A stretch of 64,000 bases of DNA from Cristatella mucedo (GCA_009760855.2 WPIO01000003.1:11458001-11522000), one strand, 5' to 3'; shown: positions 30,844 through 40,996, numbered from the stretch's first letter. The notes: generated by a model not told the origin, from the letters alone. Translations and numbers: made by a program.

Positions 30844-31400
30844 CTATAGTTCTTCTCTAACAAAACTCCTTTTAACATCATTGACCCAAAAACGCCCTTG
30901 TTGATCTTTCATTACCATTATTCTAACGATAATATACTTAGTTAAACTCCATATTGGATCTGTGGCTCTTCTTTTTTCATCTTAATCTTCACCTGGTCCT
31001 TGTATATCTTACAGTTGTTCCAAGTTCTAATTACTCGTCATGCTTTCCTACTTTTCTATGGTACTCTGGTTTCTTTAGTTTAACTCTATTTTTACAGCTT
31101 TTTCTTCGCCGGTTTAGCTTGTAAGGTTATTATTCAGATATCTTCAGTGCTAGATAAATTCCTAATCCATTCTTTGTTTCTAACGTAGTCTCCTTTATCA
31201 AGACTTTATAATTCTTTTTTCGTATAGTGCAATAAAAGCTCTTTCTTCTATTGTTCAATTCATTCTTTCAACTAGGACAACACTATTCTTGCTAGTAGCT
31301 TCTTTTAAACGTGTTCCATGTCTATACATTTCTTTCTTGAACTCTTGGGGTCATTTTCTTTCAGTGTCTTCGAGTAATCCTCTGTTTCATCATCTTCTTC
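30844..31400 (-). pseudogene. Retroviral-type integrase of the provirus, C-terminal part
   Basis: Polinton integrases insert the element DNA into the host genome. The minus-strand reading shows KNSVVLVERMN, whose Glu (codon at 31267-31269) sits in the position of the third catalytic acid of DDE integrases. An SH3/chromo-like end follows, with DPIWSLTKYIIVRIM and the family-typical FVREEL just before the stop at 30844. At least four stops or frameshifts separate these parts. The catalytic core upstream (higher coordinates) could not be read. The position at the left end is as in known Polintons. Confidence 0.6.
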
Positions 31401-31498
31401 CATTTTAGATTTCTTTTTCTTCCTTTTAGTTTTTATATAATAGCTCGTTTGATTTCAAGATCCATATTCTCAATTTTACGGTCATAACCTTCTTTCCT

Positions 31499-31790
31499 TC
31501 ATTTCTCATGTTCATGTTCAGGTTCCTTTTTCTCGTTTTTCTTTATATAAAGTTTATCATCTAACTTTCTTCGTTTCTGGGCGTTTTCTTGGACATCTTT
31601 TTCTATCTTTGTTTGCAATTTAATAAGTTTTTTTGCTTGATACATTTTTATACCTTTATTAGCAATATTCGTACTAAGACCACTCAATCCCGTTAAAACA
31701 GGCGTGGCTTTAATTATTCCATTCGCAATGTTATAAAGAACGCCAGAGCCATGCAATTTTCCACCACTTTATTTTCCAAAACCGGTTCTA
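31499..31790 (-). pseudogene. Small hydrophobic-headed, Lys-rich tail protein
   Basis: The minus ORF (85 codons from 31756) has a Gly-rich hydrophobic N-terminus (MHGSGVLYNIANGII), then a long charged, Lys-rich helix ending in KKNEKKEPEHEHEK. The frame extends upstream through an in-frame stop to a Gly/Arg-rich segment with RTGFGK. It may be a minor virion component; no firm homology. Confidence 0.4.
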
Positions 31791-31799
31791 GCATAACTA

Positions 31800-32060
31800 C
31801 CCCTTACTCTATATTATTTTGAAATTTATTTTTCCTATTTCTTTGCTCATATTCGGTTTCTTCTAAATTTCCTTTCCTCATCATATACTCCTGTTCGATC
31901 TTCTCTTCAGGATTTTTAGCTGCAATTTCAAGTTAAAACGTTTCCATCAGTTTCTTATTTTTATCTTCTTTAATATAATCAAAATTATTTCCACAAGATA
32001 TACTCCTGGTCAATCATACCTAAAATGTCTAGCATAGTAATTACATGTCTTCTATTAAAT
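31800..32060 (-). pseudogene. Decayed charged ORF
   Basis: The minus-strand reading is rich in Glu, Asn, Arg and Lys (NLEETEYEQRNRKNKFQNN). It is probably part of the same structural module as its neighbours; no identity. Confidence 0.25.
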
Positions 32061-32170
32061 TTTACTCCAGTTACTTTTCCATGACCAATTCTGGCACAAC
32101 TCTTCATTCTACATACTGTTTTGATATTTCTGTGGTAACCATAACATCACAAACAATATTAACTGGATTC

Positions 32171-32960
32171 TCATTTTGTCTGACTGGATCTGAAACTTAT
32201 TATTCCATCTATATCACTGAGCGTTGGCAAGAATAATATATTAGGAAGATGAAGGTCTATTTTATCCACTGGAGTTATATCATCAATAGCTGTAATATAC
32301 AATGAAGAACATTGTTCTAAAAATCCCATTTTAGCTTCTACATAATTCATATTAGGATTTACCAAGTCGCAGTTAACACTAATATATTTCGCGCCCGAAT
32401 TATCGGGCAACAACATTTTATCCCAATCCTTATAAATGCCTGAGAAATACGTAGCTTTTTGTATAGCTTCATAAGGTGTCCCACCTACCATTGCAGGATC
32501 AAAAGATTCCTGTTGATTGGAATTAAATCCCAAGGTATCACCGATCACATTTGAAACATCGGATGCATTACATTCAAGCAGAACAACATAATTGGGCGCT
32601 ACTTGCATTATTATTTTATCATCCGTATCAACACCAAATTGTATTCATCTACTATTTCCATTAGAAGCATTTTAAAAGTCACCCGATTCTTTCAATGCAT
32701 AGTTAATAGCATTTACAATTGTATTGCTATTATAATTGCCTGGCAGAATTTTAATTGATTGAGGCGTAGGTGCAGTAAGATTTCTTTTATACCAAAGGAG
32801 ATCATTAACTCCTGCAAAAAACATTACAATTAACTTTATTTGTGTAAACATATTCTAGACTTTGTGAACCGACTTGATTATACCCTGAGTTTGATCCAAG
32901 AAGAGTAGGAGGGACTAATGTCTTTGATTCAGAAATAGTTGTTTCTGTTAATCTTAAAGA
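32171..32960 (-). pseudogene. Candidate virion structural protein, piece 1
   Basis: An open stretch of 145 codons (32171-32608), preceded by frame-shifted sequence to about 32960 with LPGNYNSNTIVNAINYALKE. The combination of a GNY..NTIVNAIN motif, then VIGDTLGFN, is typical of beta-rich capsid, spike or tail proteins in small DNA viruses. The exact role (penton, fibre or other) is not known. Sequence around residues 60-110 is moderately hydrophobic without membrane segments. Confidence 0.4.
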
Positions 32961-32970
32961 CTATCTTATA

Positions 32971-33560
32971 TCATAATTCAACAATTTCTAAAACAACTGT
33001 TATCTGTTGTCCTCCAAAGTCTAAAACTTTTAAGTTTTGGTCTGTAACAGTAATTAAAATATCAGAAACCGAATCAGATGAAATAATATGACACTCAATA
33101 GTACTCAGTTCGTATTCTATCTGTTCCCAAGAATAGAAATTGTAGGCAATACTCCTAAGCACCCGTGATTCATTACCGTTTATGTAACTAGATCCACTAG
33201 CAACCAAGGTACAACTTAAGAAAATTAAGTGTAGATCTGAAACTAACACTTAATTTTCCGAAACAAATTTAACACTAGGGGTACAACTTACTTGGTTTGT
33301 AATATCTGGATAAGTTGTAGCAAAATTAGGATTGGTTGTATAAGCGGAACCAGTAAACCCAAGTAAACCTGATATACTCGACTTACTAGCTAAAGATGTC
33401 CAATCAGTAGGCATCTTAATCCAAGAATTATAAGTGGCAGTATCAATTCCCAACTCAAACTTATCAGTAGTAGTCCAGATTGAGTAACATAATTATTTAT
33501 AGTTAATGAGGTTCCTATATTTAAATCATCAGAAAAGCTGAATAAATTCCAGACCTAGTT
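32971..33560 (-). pseudogene. Candidate virion structural protein, piece 2
   Basis: Two open pieces in different frames: 33250-33453 (Ser/Thr-rich, with LASKSSISGLLGFTGSAY) and 32971-33249, ending NLKVLDFGGQQITVVLEIVE. A C-terminal pattern of LDF.G..I.V.LEI is common in single-jelly-roll or spike proteins of Polinton-like elements. Piece 1 follows immediately downstream. Confidence 0.4.
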
Positions 33561-33590
33561 ATTATCGTTTGCTCAGATCCACCTGTTACT

Positions 33591-33830
33591 CTATAAAAAA
33601 GCATTATTAGAACTAGTTTCATTTTTAACAGAATTAGTTCCTACAAACATTTTAAAACATATCTTGAATTTCTTATTCCTAAACATAATTGAGTCGTCTA
33701 TTGGCACTGTAATAGGATTAGTAGTTCCTGAAATTTTGAACACATATCCTTCTGATTTTGAGGCACAAGCCTTTTTAATTTCTTCAAGATTCTTTAACAT
33801 TTCTTGAGAAATGTTTACAAGTTCTGTCAT
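33591..33830 (-). CDS. Hypothetical provirus protein
   Basis: A 79-codon ORF from ATG 33830. It has an N-terminal coiled-coil-like segment (ISQEMLKNLEEIKKACASK) and then KISGTTNPITVPIDDSIMF. It may be the start of the structural protein that continues leftward after a frameshift. No family recognised. Confidence 0.4.
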   Translation of the reverse strand: MTELVNISQEMLKNLEEIKKACASKSEGYVFKISGTTNPITVPIDDSIMFRNKKFKICFKMFVGTNSVKNETSSNNAFL

Positions 33831-33839
33831 TTCTATATA

Positions 33840-34400
33840 CTAAGTTCATATACAAGTTTATTTATTCGAGCGATATATCTTTTTGGAGGATTCCTACTTT
33901 GTCCAAGGAAGTCTACAGCAGAACTAATCGAATTTACTACTCGGTTTGGTATTTCAGTCGTTAGTTCATCTTTAATGTTGGTTACATAAGCTATTACATA
34001 ATTATAAATGTCATCAGCAGTATCTCCCCAAGGCTCTTTAGGGTGACTCTTTTTCAGTCTCTCCTAGTTTAGCCCTTATTGCGCATATGTTATCATCCTT
34101 ATTAGTTTCAGTTATGTCGCTAACTAATCTGTCTATACCTAAAGGCACACATCATTTAAAGGGGCCTTTTACCATTTCTAATAAATATGCCTTATCATAA
34201 TCTTGTATTCTATCTTCTGATTTTTAGGTGTTTCAGTTCTTGGATCGGTTTGTAATTTACCGTAAAAAGTAGCCTGAACAGTTTCAACAGCCTCTCGTGT
34301 TTCTTGGTTAATAATTGTTCTTTCAATTCTCCTGATTCAATTGCTTTATAGGCATTTTCTAGAATACACGAAATATCTGGTGCTGCTTTATATTCCAAAG
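33840..34400 (-). pseudogene. Decayed provirus ORF
   Basis: Minus-strand pieces include DISCILENAYKAIESGELKE (34210-34398) and KAYLLEMVKGPF with LGIDRLVSDITE further left. The upstream part is separated by a LINE tail insertion at 34411-34495. No function assigned. Confidence 0.35.
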
Positions 34401-34410
34401 CTATTGCGTA

Positions 34411-34495
34411 TCACTTTGCAGCAAATGTAAAGCGCCTAGAAAGAGATTAAGTTCTCTGAGGGCGCTTTATCAAGTGCAATATTATTATTATTATT
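34411..34495 (+). mobile_element. LINE family 1 tail-only insertion
   Basis: It begins CACTTTGCAGCAAATG, then the full tail hairpin, then GTGCAATATTATTATTATT. It splits a provirus ORF. The 5' start point is almost the same as in the copy at 43255. Confidence 0.8.
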
Positions 34496-34499
34496 AAAG

Positions 34500-34880
34500 C
34501 ACTTTTGATATATTCTCTGTTTTGGTCTATTGACTTAGTTGTTTTCATTTGCAGAGCAAGTCTTGGTCTGACTTTCTTAAGCTTTTGAATAACAACACTT
34601 CCAGAGTTGTCAGTCGCTCTTTCTAAAGCACGCTGATTAAAATGAGCTTCAGCATGATCTCTTGCTGCAATTTCTGATTCAAGTCTCTGTACTTCTTGGT
34701 CGTTCTGTAGTTCTTTTGACTTTTTAAGTTTTGTAAATTCTTTATTCTATTTTCACAGTCAAGTGCTTCTTGAACACTTCCTTTACAGCCTATCTTGATT
34801 GAATACATTTTACCATTAAACATTTTCCTATATCTATTATGCTTTTTCATCAAATATGGTAATTAATTGCTTACCAGTAG
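34500..34880 (-). pseudogene. Coiled-coil provirus protein, decayed
   Basis: Minus-strand reading with a Glu/Arg/Lys-rich helix (NDQEVQRLESEIAARDHAEA) and later VVIQKLKKVRPRLALQMK, in at least two frames (one open piece at 34623-34853). It was probably contiguous with 33840-34400 before the LINE insertion. Function unknown. Confidence 0.4.
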
Positions 34881-34889
34881 AATCAACCG

Positions 34890-35474
34890 ACCGAAATAGC
34901 CCTTCAGTTTCAGCTTTGGTTCGAGTGCATGAGTTAACCTAACCTCTAAATTGTTTTTGATCTACGACCCCTGTATACGTCTCACGAATGTACCCTGTGT
35001 CAGTTGCATTTTGTATAAAAATGATTATCATATTTATGTTGACCAGGATTTCTTGTCTAGGAATATTCGTAAATCCCCGTGCGAGGTAAAATATATTCAG
35101 TCCTTTGTGTCGGCCTCGTTTGAGGTATTTCTAAGATTTTTGTTTGGTCTCCTGTCATTGAACAATTTTCGAATAAGTCTACTTCAGGCATTTCACAAAC
35201 GCTATTGATCCAAACGTAAGCACCCTTAGCTGTGCTATAAGTCATCGATCTAAGACCGCGGTATAACATTTGGTTAAAACGTTTGGCTTGAGGCAATACT
35301 TGTACGAGTATCATAGTTAACCATTCCGTAAGAGATCCAGTTCATTACTAGCCGCGACTTTCCTAATCCGCTCGGTCCTAGAACTAATGCTCTAACAGGC
35401 ATACTGGGTAAGCGCTCCTTATGACCAGTGTCTATATCTTGTCCAAAATTAAAAGCGCGAACTTTCAAGGTCAT
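34890..35474 (-). pseudogene. A32/FtsK-HerA-type genome packaging ATPase
   Basis: This ATPase pumps viral DNA into capsids. The minus-strand ORF from 35474 carries a perfect Walker A motif, GPSGLGKS (35355-35378), after the N-terminal strand MPVRALVL. After a frameshift near 35290, the second piece has GAYVWINSVCEMPEVDLFEN, the region before Walker B; the Walker B aspartates themselves are not intact. The C-terminal part near 34960-35060 retains RQEILVNINMIIIFIQN, where the family has a conserved N.NYII segment. It lies between structural genes and protease, as expected. Confidence 0.65.
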
Positions 35475-35494
35475 TTCCTATACTAAGAATGCTT

Positions 35495-35830
35495 TCTAGA
35501 TTATAGAAATGTAATCTAATATTTATTGCTTGAAGTGCAATAAAGCCCACACGCAGTCTTCACATCGAATATACTGAAGTGCACAGCGCAAAAGGTCTAA
35601 GAGGAAATGTAAGAGCAATCTGTGCTATCTGCGAACATAAAAATCAAAGTTTTTTAAACTGAAAAACACTGGCAAAGAAGGTTCCGGAGTTCTAACACAT
35701 GGACGCAAATTAGGAGCTAGCGTGGCGTCAGCCGAAGGCACTAGAGTTTTAACACACGGTCGTAAACTTGGAAGCGGCTCTGGTGCTAGAGAAGAACTAC
35801 TTGCTGAACCAAGAAAGACTATAAACATTT
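35495..35830 (+). pseudogene. Small zinc-ribbon protein with repeated basic motif
   Basis: Plus-strand reading starts with YCLKCNKAHTQ (first CxxC), then in a shifted frame RAICAICEHKN (second CxxC), resembling the small zinc-ribbon proteins (DUF5679-like) of Polintons and adintoviruses. It continues into GSGVLTHGRKLGA and RVLTHGRKLGSGSG, a tandem repeat of VLTHGRKLG, and ends ...KTINI at a stop near 35830. The basic repeat could bind DNA; this is inference. The minus-strand ORF over the same region is a shadow. Confidence 0.5.
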
Positions 35831-35839
35831 AAAAAAATT

Positions 35840-36190
35840 AAAGTTCCCCATTGACAGATACAGAAATAATAGAATATATAAAAGACTTAGGGCAAAAACT
35901 TTCGTGGAGTATTTTCTAGAGACGAGTTAACAAAACCGAAAGAAAATGAATCACTTTTTGTAATACAGGTAAGTCAGACTTAGCAGTTTATCATTGGGTA
36001 GCAGTTAAGAAATAAGGAGATGGATGTTTTTACTTTGATTCATTTGGGGCACCACCACTTCCAGAAGCAATTGATTACCTCTGTGTTATATCAAGTTCTT
36101 AAACTTTTCAATTACAATAATACAACCAAACAAACTTGGGATTGAGATGCAGTTTTCTTGAAACTAATGGGTATTAAAGATTTTCAAACA
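35840..36190 (+). pseudogene. Adenain-type (C5) cysteine protease, decayed
   Basis: In adenoviruses and Polintons this protease matures capsid proteins. Plus-strand reading: LTDTEIIEYIKDLG, then after a frameshift FRGVFSRDEL (the family GVFxxDxLP region), then YHWVAVKK with the catalytic His (codon 35992-35994), an in-frame stop, and CFYFDSFGAPPLPEAIDYLC with the catalytic acid (Asp codon 36037-36039). The region expected to hold Gln and the catalytic Cys is too decayed to confirm. It lies next to the ATPase and zinc ribbon. Confidence 0.68.
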
Positions 36191-36219
36191 AAAATGGAAT
36201 TAATCCTGTAATTAATTTT

Positions 36220-36735
36220 AAAATAAACAAAATAATGTGCACTATATAGAAATGGAAACCAAGAAAACAAAATTGTTGTTCTCAAAGGTGCTAAAGCTCT
36301 CATCCCAAAAGGGAAACCGCTCACGTTCATGTTGAAGAAAAATTAACAAAAGACTCAAAACCATATCTAAATGCGTGGATTTATATCGCAGAAGACATGG
36401 TTCCATACTTACAAAATATAGATAGTCGTGTTAGTGAACAACTAGATTTTCAAGGCCATGATCTGTCACAAAGATCTGCTAGTGCAGTTAGATTTGATTT
36501 CGGCTATAAACCTAGTTTTTCTTCGATCAAAATAATAAGCAAATTAAGTTTAATAGCCCTGAAGAAATCATTGAGAAACTAGGAAATGACTTTGGAATCG
36601 CAGGTGTTCTTAGCGGAAGCTATGTTACTAAAGATTATTATAATTCAGAACCAAAGACTAAGAAGAGATCAGGTTAAAGTACATAACGATCTTAAATTAT
36701 CTGATTTCAATCAGATGGATTGTTAGATAAATAAG
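36220..36735 (+). pseudogene. Unknown provirus protein
   Basis: Plus-strand coding-like sequence in two or three frames: GNQENKIVVLKGAKALIPKG, then PYLNAWIYIAEDMVPYLQNI and SASAVRFDFGYKPSF (36397-36582). No recognised family. It lies between the protease and the convergent phospholipase gene. Confidence 0.35.
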
Positions 36736-36779
36736 ACAAAGTTCATAAAAATATATTAGTTAACTTAGGAATACATTTT

Positions 36780-37190
36780 TAAACCATTTTCCGTGTGATG
36801 TCCAGCATTCGATCAACAAGATTTCTATTAGAATTTGTTATCTTATTTTCAAGATTAGACACTCTATCTTTCAGGAAATTAGTAGCAAATAAATCGTTTA
36901 GTCCAAGTCCTAATTTGCTTTTACCAACATTATCACGGCCACATGTTTAGCATCTTCTCTAACGTAGCCTGGTTGTCTAAGATCGAGTGCTATTCTTGCT
37001 GCTGATTCCTCCAAAACTAAATCAGATATGTTTCTTATTTCTGTTCGTTGAGGCTCAGGCATTGATCCAGACTCTGTGTAATAATGGTCATGAATTAATG
37101 CTCGTCTGTCTAGATCGTTCACTCGTACATAGCCTTTGGTCATCCGTTCACTAAATATAATACCAGGGCCTGCATAAGAATATCTCTAAG
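36780..37190 (-). pseudogene. Parvovirus-type phospholipase A2 domain protein
   Basis: Such domains in parvovirus capsids and some adintoviruses cut membrane lipids during cell entry. The minus strand shows a calcium-loop YAGPG just upstream of ATG 37143 in the same frame, and a catalytic-site motif DLDRRALIHDHYY about 25 residues later, matching the HD..Y signature. The frame stops at 36910; the next frame continues with a helical tail ending at a stop near 36782. A frameshift therefore separates domain and tail. It follows the ORF at 37196-37546 on the same strand. Confidence 0.62.
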
Positions 37191-37195
37191 TATTA

Positions 37196-37546
37196 TTAAA
37201 GATCCGTCTTACAAAACTCTCGTTTCACTCCGGATGGCAATCGTAGGTGAAACTCTCTACCACCACTTAATTTGTTTATGAAATCAACTATGCCGCTTCT
37301 TTTCTTTCTATTTGCCTTTAGTTGTTTATACCTAAAGTTTATGTGCCTTTCAAAGCCAGAATTTTTAAATTTCTCAATCCTTTTAAGCTGAGTTTTTGTT
37401 ACTAGAATATTTCTTGCTCCTCTTAGGTCTTCATGTTTGAATCTAATAGAGTTAGGTTCTTTTGATTTTGCAATAAGATTTCTTTGGTAGTCTGATAAAG
37501 TTACTTTCGCTTCACGGTATTCCATCCTATAATAATTAATTTTCAT
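37196..37546 (-). CDS. Provirus protein upstream of phospholipase (hypothetical)
   Basis: A 116-codon intact ORF, basic, from ATG 37546. It has KVTLSDYQRNLIAKS, then LVTKTQLKRIEKFKNSG and HINFRYKQLKANRKKRSG. The succession of three related segments (L..YQ/TQL/KQL followed by basic residues) recalls proteins of Polinton/adintovirus elements with repeated LT..Q..KI motifs. The gene is directly followed by the phospholipase reading, and the two may have been one polypeptide or a co-expressed pair. Role unknown. Confidence 0.5.
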   Translation of the reverse strand: MKINYYRMEYREAKVTLSDYQRNLIAKSKEPNSIRFKHEDLRGARNILVTKTQLKRIEKFKNSGFERHINFRYKQLKANRKKRSGIVDFINKLSGGREFHLRLPSGVKREFCKTDL

Positions 37547-37599
37547 TTAAAGCTCAACAAAAATACTATATACCATAAAATCTTAGATGCTTTTAGAAG

Positions 37600-38090
37600 T
37601 CGAGTAATGGAACAATCAATATTTGACTACTATCCTACAAAGGTGAATTTTTCTGGAAAGTGGTAGTGCATGAGTTGGCTCAGAAGCGGGCTCTATTATT
37701 TCTTCAGGTCATAAACAAATAGCAATCGATGGGGAACGATACTTGGTCCATAGATTAGTCTGGCTTTTAATAACTGGGGAGATGCCTGCACATGAAATTG
37801 TCCACTATGCTAATGATAAACTAAATAATAAATTTATCAATTTACACGAAGCAACTTGTTCTGAGAATAATAGAAACAAAGGAAGACTAATAACACTTCA
37901 CATTTTATTGGAGTTAGCTGAAATTCTCACAACAAAAATGGCAAGCACGTATTGGTATACATAATGTTAGATATCATCCTGGATATTTTAATAACGCTGA
38001 AGATGCGGCAGTAGCTCAAGACTCTGTCCCTATTCAATCAATTACATCTGCAAAACGCAAGACTAAATTTCAACTGTTGCTTGAAAGATG
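37600..38090 (+). pseudogene. HNH-AP2 homing-type endonuclease
   Basis: Phage and giant-virus enzymes of this type cut DNA and spread as selfish genes. The plus strand reads IDGERYLVHRLVWLLITGEM (the hallmark HRL.W....G entry), then IVHYANDKLNNKFINLHEAT, which aligns with the HNH core (IDHING...N.W.NLR.AT) but has lost part of the metal ligands, then NNRNK. The AP2-like DNA-binding domain follows after a stop and frameshift: KWQARIG, then YHPGYFNNAEDAAVAQD. It lies between genes on the opposite strand. Confidence 0.68.
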
Positions 38091-38119
38091 ATAATAAACT
38101 AGCTAGGTATACTGACTTT

Positions 38120-38510
38120 TAGTTTCTACGACTTGGTTTTAGTTCATCTCTTAGTTTAAGAATCTCACTATGAATATCTTCTTGAATTTTATCTTGCGCG
38201 TACAACTTCGCTAATAATATTACAGTATCGGCCTTATAGTCACAAGTTTTACGGCCAGTCCGAGATTTTTCAACTTTTTATGTGAGCTTTTAGTTCGTCT
38301 AAATAAGAAACCTCAGATTTCTCAACTAGTTCTTTTTCTTTATTTTAGTAGTCTAATCTATTATTTATTTCCCTACTTTAAGTTTTTGTGATAGCTCTAT
38401 ATCTAACCCTTGGCCTAATAATTCTATAATCTTTTTCAGGTCGTCAATAGCATTATTGAGTCTAGAACTCTTTACAGTTAAAAGCCAAGTCTTTCCGCAT
38501 GTATGTTAAT
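38120..38510 (-). pseudogene. Small charged provirus ORF
   Basis: The minus-strand reading ending at a stop near 38120 gives CDYKADTVILLAKLYAQDKI, then HSEILKLRDELKPSRN. It is helical and charged; the upstream part (38290-38510) is frame-shifted. No family recognised. Confidence 0.35.
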
Positions 38511-38694
38511 AGGTGGTTCGCGTGCAGTAAACATAGTTAAGTTAATTATCTTTTTGTTTTTACAAAACTTGCTTCTGTCACAGCAACGGCTCTTGAAAGG
38601 CCAACTGTTCCTATAACACTTGCAATGCTAGCTAGCTATGACTAGTGGAATAGCAAGAAGCAAACATTCTGACATTAGCAGACCAAGATACACC

Positions 38695-38766
38695 TAAAAG
38701 CGCCTAGAGAGAAATTGAGTTCTCTGAGGGCGCTTTATCAAGTGCATTATTATTATTATTATTGTG
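38695..38766 (+). mobile_element. LINE family 1 tail-only insertion
   Basis: Only the hairpin and tail: AAAAGCGCCTAGAGAGAAAT...GGGCGCTTT, CAAGTGC and (ATT)n. The smallest copy in the provirus. Confidence 0.75.
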
Positions 38767-38804
38767 AATTAGAATCAGTTAGTAAACAATTTATGATAAT
38801 AATT

Positions 38805-39700
38805 ATGTTATGAAGGATTCAGATCAGTTTATAAATGTTGATTGGTCGGCTAACTCTATAAAATGTGCACCAGATCCAATCAATGGAAGAGACACTAAAA
38901 AACATCTTGATGAAAGTTTTGAGAAAGAAAACCAAGAGTTGATTAAAGGTAACCTTAAAATAAATCCGTTGACTGTTATAGGAAAATCTAAAGAAGATTG
39001 TACATACAAACAGTAAAGCTAATTTATCATTTTTAAGCAAGAAAGATTCATCTCTTTCCGGACTTTCTACTGGTCTATTTCCTTGTGGTATGTTTGCAGA
39101 CCTAAGCGTCCCAAGAGTAACTAATCTTGGTAAGTATGAACCTGATCCTGGAGCGTATTTGAATACAAACTCTTTATCTAGGTTAGTTAATGTAAAAATA
39201 CCCAAACAAATTTACTCAAAGATAACATTGAAAATAAAATGACACACCTTCATAAAGCTATGGTCGGTTATGAGTATAAGATTAACGATACAACTAATTA
39301 CATCGTTGAAAATGAAAAAGTGAGATAACTTACTTTGAAAATACGGATATATATAAATAAGATGGTATATGATATTATAACAGCATCAGTTATATTTAAG
39401 ATAAATGATAGTAAAGAGGTAATAGTTAGAAACTACTGTCATCAGTTTTATTCACCAGTTTCATTCCTTCAAACTTACTATCAATTAAATATTCAGGATA
39501 GAAAATAATAACATTCTATTATTAACTAATTCAATAACAGACTATCGTTTCTGAAGATAGTTCCATAGCAAAACATATTAAATTCAATGTTACTTACCCT
39601 GTTTATAGTTATCCACGAGGATTCAAAACTCCAAGTTATCTTGATTCCATTGAAATAGGATTGGCAAAAGGTAAATTTTCTCTATTTCATTCAAATAATT
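38805..39700 (+). pseudogene. Candidate major or minor capsid protein, decayed
   Basis: Plus-strand coding-like sequence in several frames: 38810-39016 (SANSIKCAPDPINGRDTKK), then SLSTGLFPCGMFADL with NLGKYEPDPGAYLNTNS near 39060-39170, NYCHQFYSPVSFLQTYYQLN near 39430-39490, and YPVYSYPRGFKTPSYLDSIE near 39600-39660. It is long and poor in charged runs, and sits where a capsid gene would be expected. A specific hexon match could not be made. Confidence 0.4.
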
Positions 39701-39939
39701 GTTAAAAGGTATTGTATTTTCAGCGACTTACTAAAATTTCTAGTCTGATTTTCCTGTAGAAATTCTGTTGGCTCAGTAAAACCATAAATCTGCCCAGAGT
39801 CTAATGCCTTTTTAGTTAGTTTGGTCGTTTTAATTTGTGTTGACCATGCTTCTGACTTTAAATTGTTTATAGTATCTATTTTAAAGTCTTTGTGAAACTC
39901 AGAGAAAACCGAACCATCGTGAACTTTGTAAAGATGCAA
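39691..39939 (-). CDS. Hypothetical provirus ORF
   Basis: An 82-codon frame starting MHLYKVHDGSVFSEFHKDF, no recognised domain. It could instead be the antisense of decayed capsid sequence. Confidence 0.25.
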   Translation of the reverse strand: MHLYKVHDGSVFSEFHKDFKIDTINNLKSEAWSTQIKTTKLTKKALDSGQIYGFTEPTEFLQENQTRNFSKSLKIQYLLTII

Positions 39940-40107
39940 GAAATCTCTGGATCAGTATGATGGATTCTTAGAGCTTTGTATTCTAGAACAATACTTAAGG
40001 ATTCTAGTAATGAATTCCTGATGTCTTCAATTCAAACAATTAGAAATGAGCAAATCTTGAAATTTGAATATTGTTGACCTTGTACATCCAAAAGACCGCC
40101 AGTAAAT

Positions 40108-40690
40108 CTAGTTTATATTGGAATCGTTTATATAACATTGATTTAATTTCAATTGGCTGGTTACAACAGGATCAGTTGTAGCGGTGGGTGTAGATGTCAC
40201 TGTAGTTCCAGCAAGGGAAGCTAGTGTTGCTTTTTGTCTAGCGCTGGTTCCACCAGAGATGTCAGGTAGGATAACCCAACACTCGTCTTTAAAAATGCCT
40301 GAGACATCTGGTTTCATTCCTGATACGCCCGAGATAACTCTAAAAATACTTGGAAGTTGACTAGCAATCCATGATGTATACCCTGAAATCTCGCCAGGAG
40401 TACCTAGAAGGTTGTCAAATCTTGATCTAACAGGAGATACGAGATCAGAAGTAACTTGAGTAATACCAGATGTAATTACTTTTTGTGCTTCGGCGTCACA
40501 TTCATCTAGACAGAATTTCTTTATTGAATTGTCACTCATGACTGAAATATTAGAGTCAAGTGTTTGTGCGTCGTAAGCAGTCATTCTAGATTTAACAAGA
40601 TAATCTACACGAGACTTCAGTAGAGTTGCAGATGCAGCAAGATTGAGATCTAAGATATCCTGTGTTTGGGTAGTTGCTGACGTTCTCCTA
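40108..40690 (-). CDS. Provirus protein, possibly structural (hypothetical)
   Basis: The 158-codon ORF from ATG 40584 is open upstream to about 40690, so the true start may lie further right. Features: an amphipathic N-terminal helix (ILDLNLAASATLLKSRVDYL), CLDECDAEAQKVITSGITQV, and a Ser/Thr/Gly-rich C-terminus ending in LKLNQCYINDSNIN. No catalytic motif. Thr-rich low-complexity VTSTPTATTDPVV suggests an exposed virion protein. Family not recognised. Confidence 0.45.
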
Positions 40691-40996
40691 TACTTACAGA
40701 AATTTAAAAAAAAATTAAATTGAAGTCAAAATGTGAACGCCTGGTTTTGTTTTAGGTGTCTGTGATTTCTTTCCTGCTTCTGCTAGCATTGTATTAATCT
40801 TACCGCGGCTTTCCATTAATTTACCTCATATTTCACAGATATAATTGAAAATAGTAATACACGAACTATCTAGATCTGGGATTAGTTATGTAGTGAATGT
40901 TTAATAGTTATTTGATCAACTCCTTTTAGTTATTGTAGACAAATTGTACTGCCATTTCTCTAAAATGCTTACAGCTAAGAATTTTTGAGACGTCTA

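Noticed and set aside
32171-33560. Firm assignment as penton or hexon
   Set aside because: Only short style-of-sequence motifs support a structural role; without a profile search a named capsid call would be guesswork.
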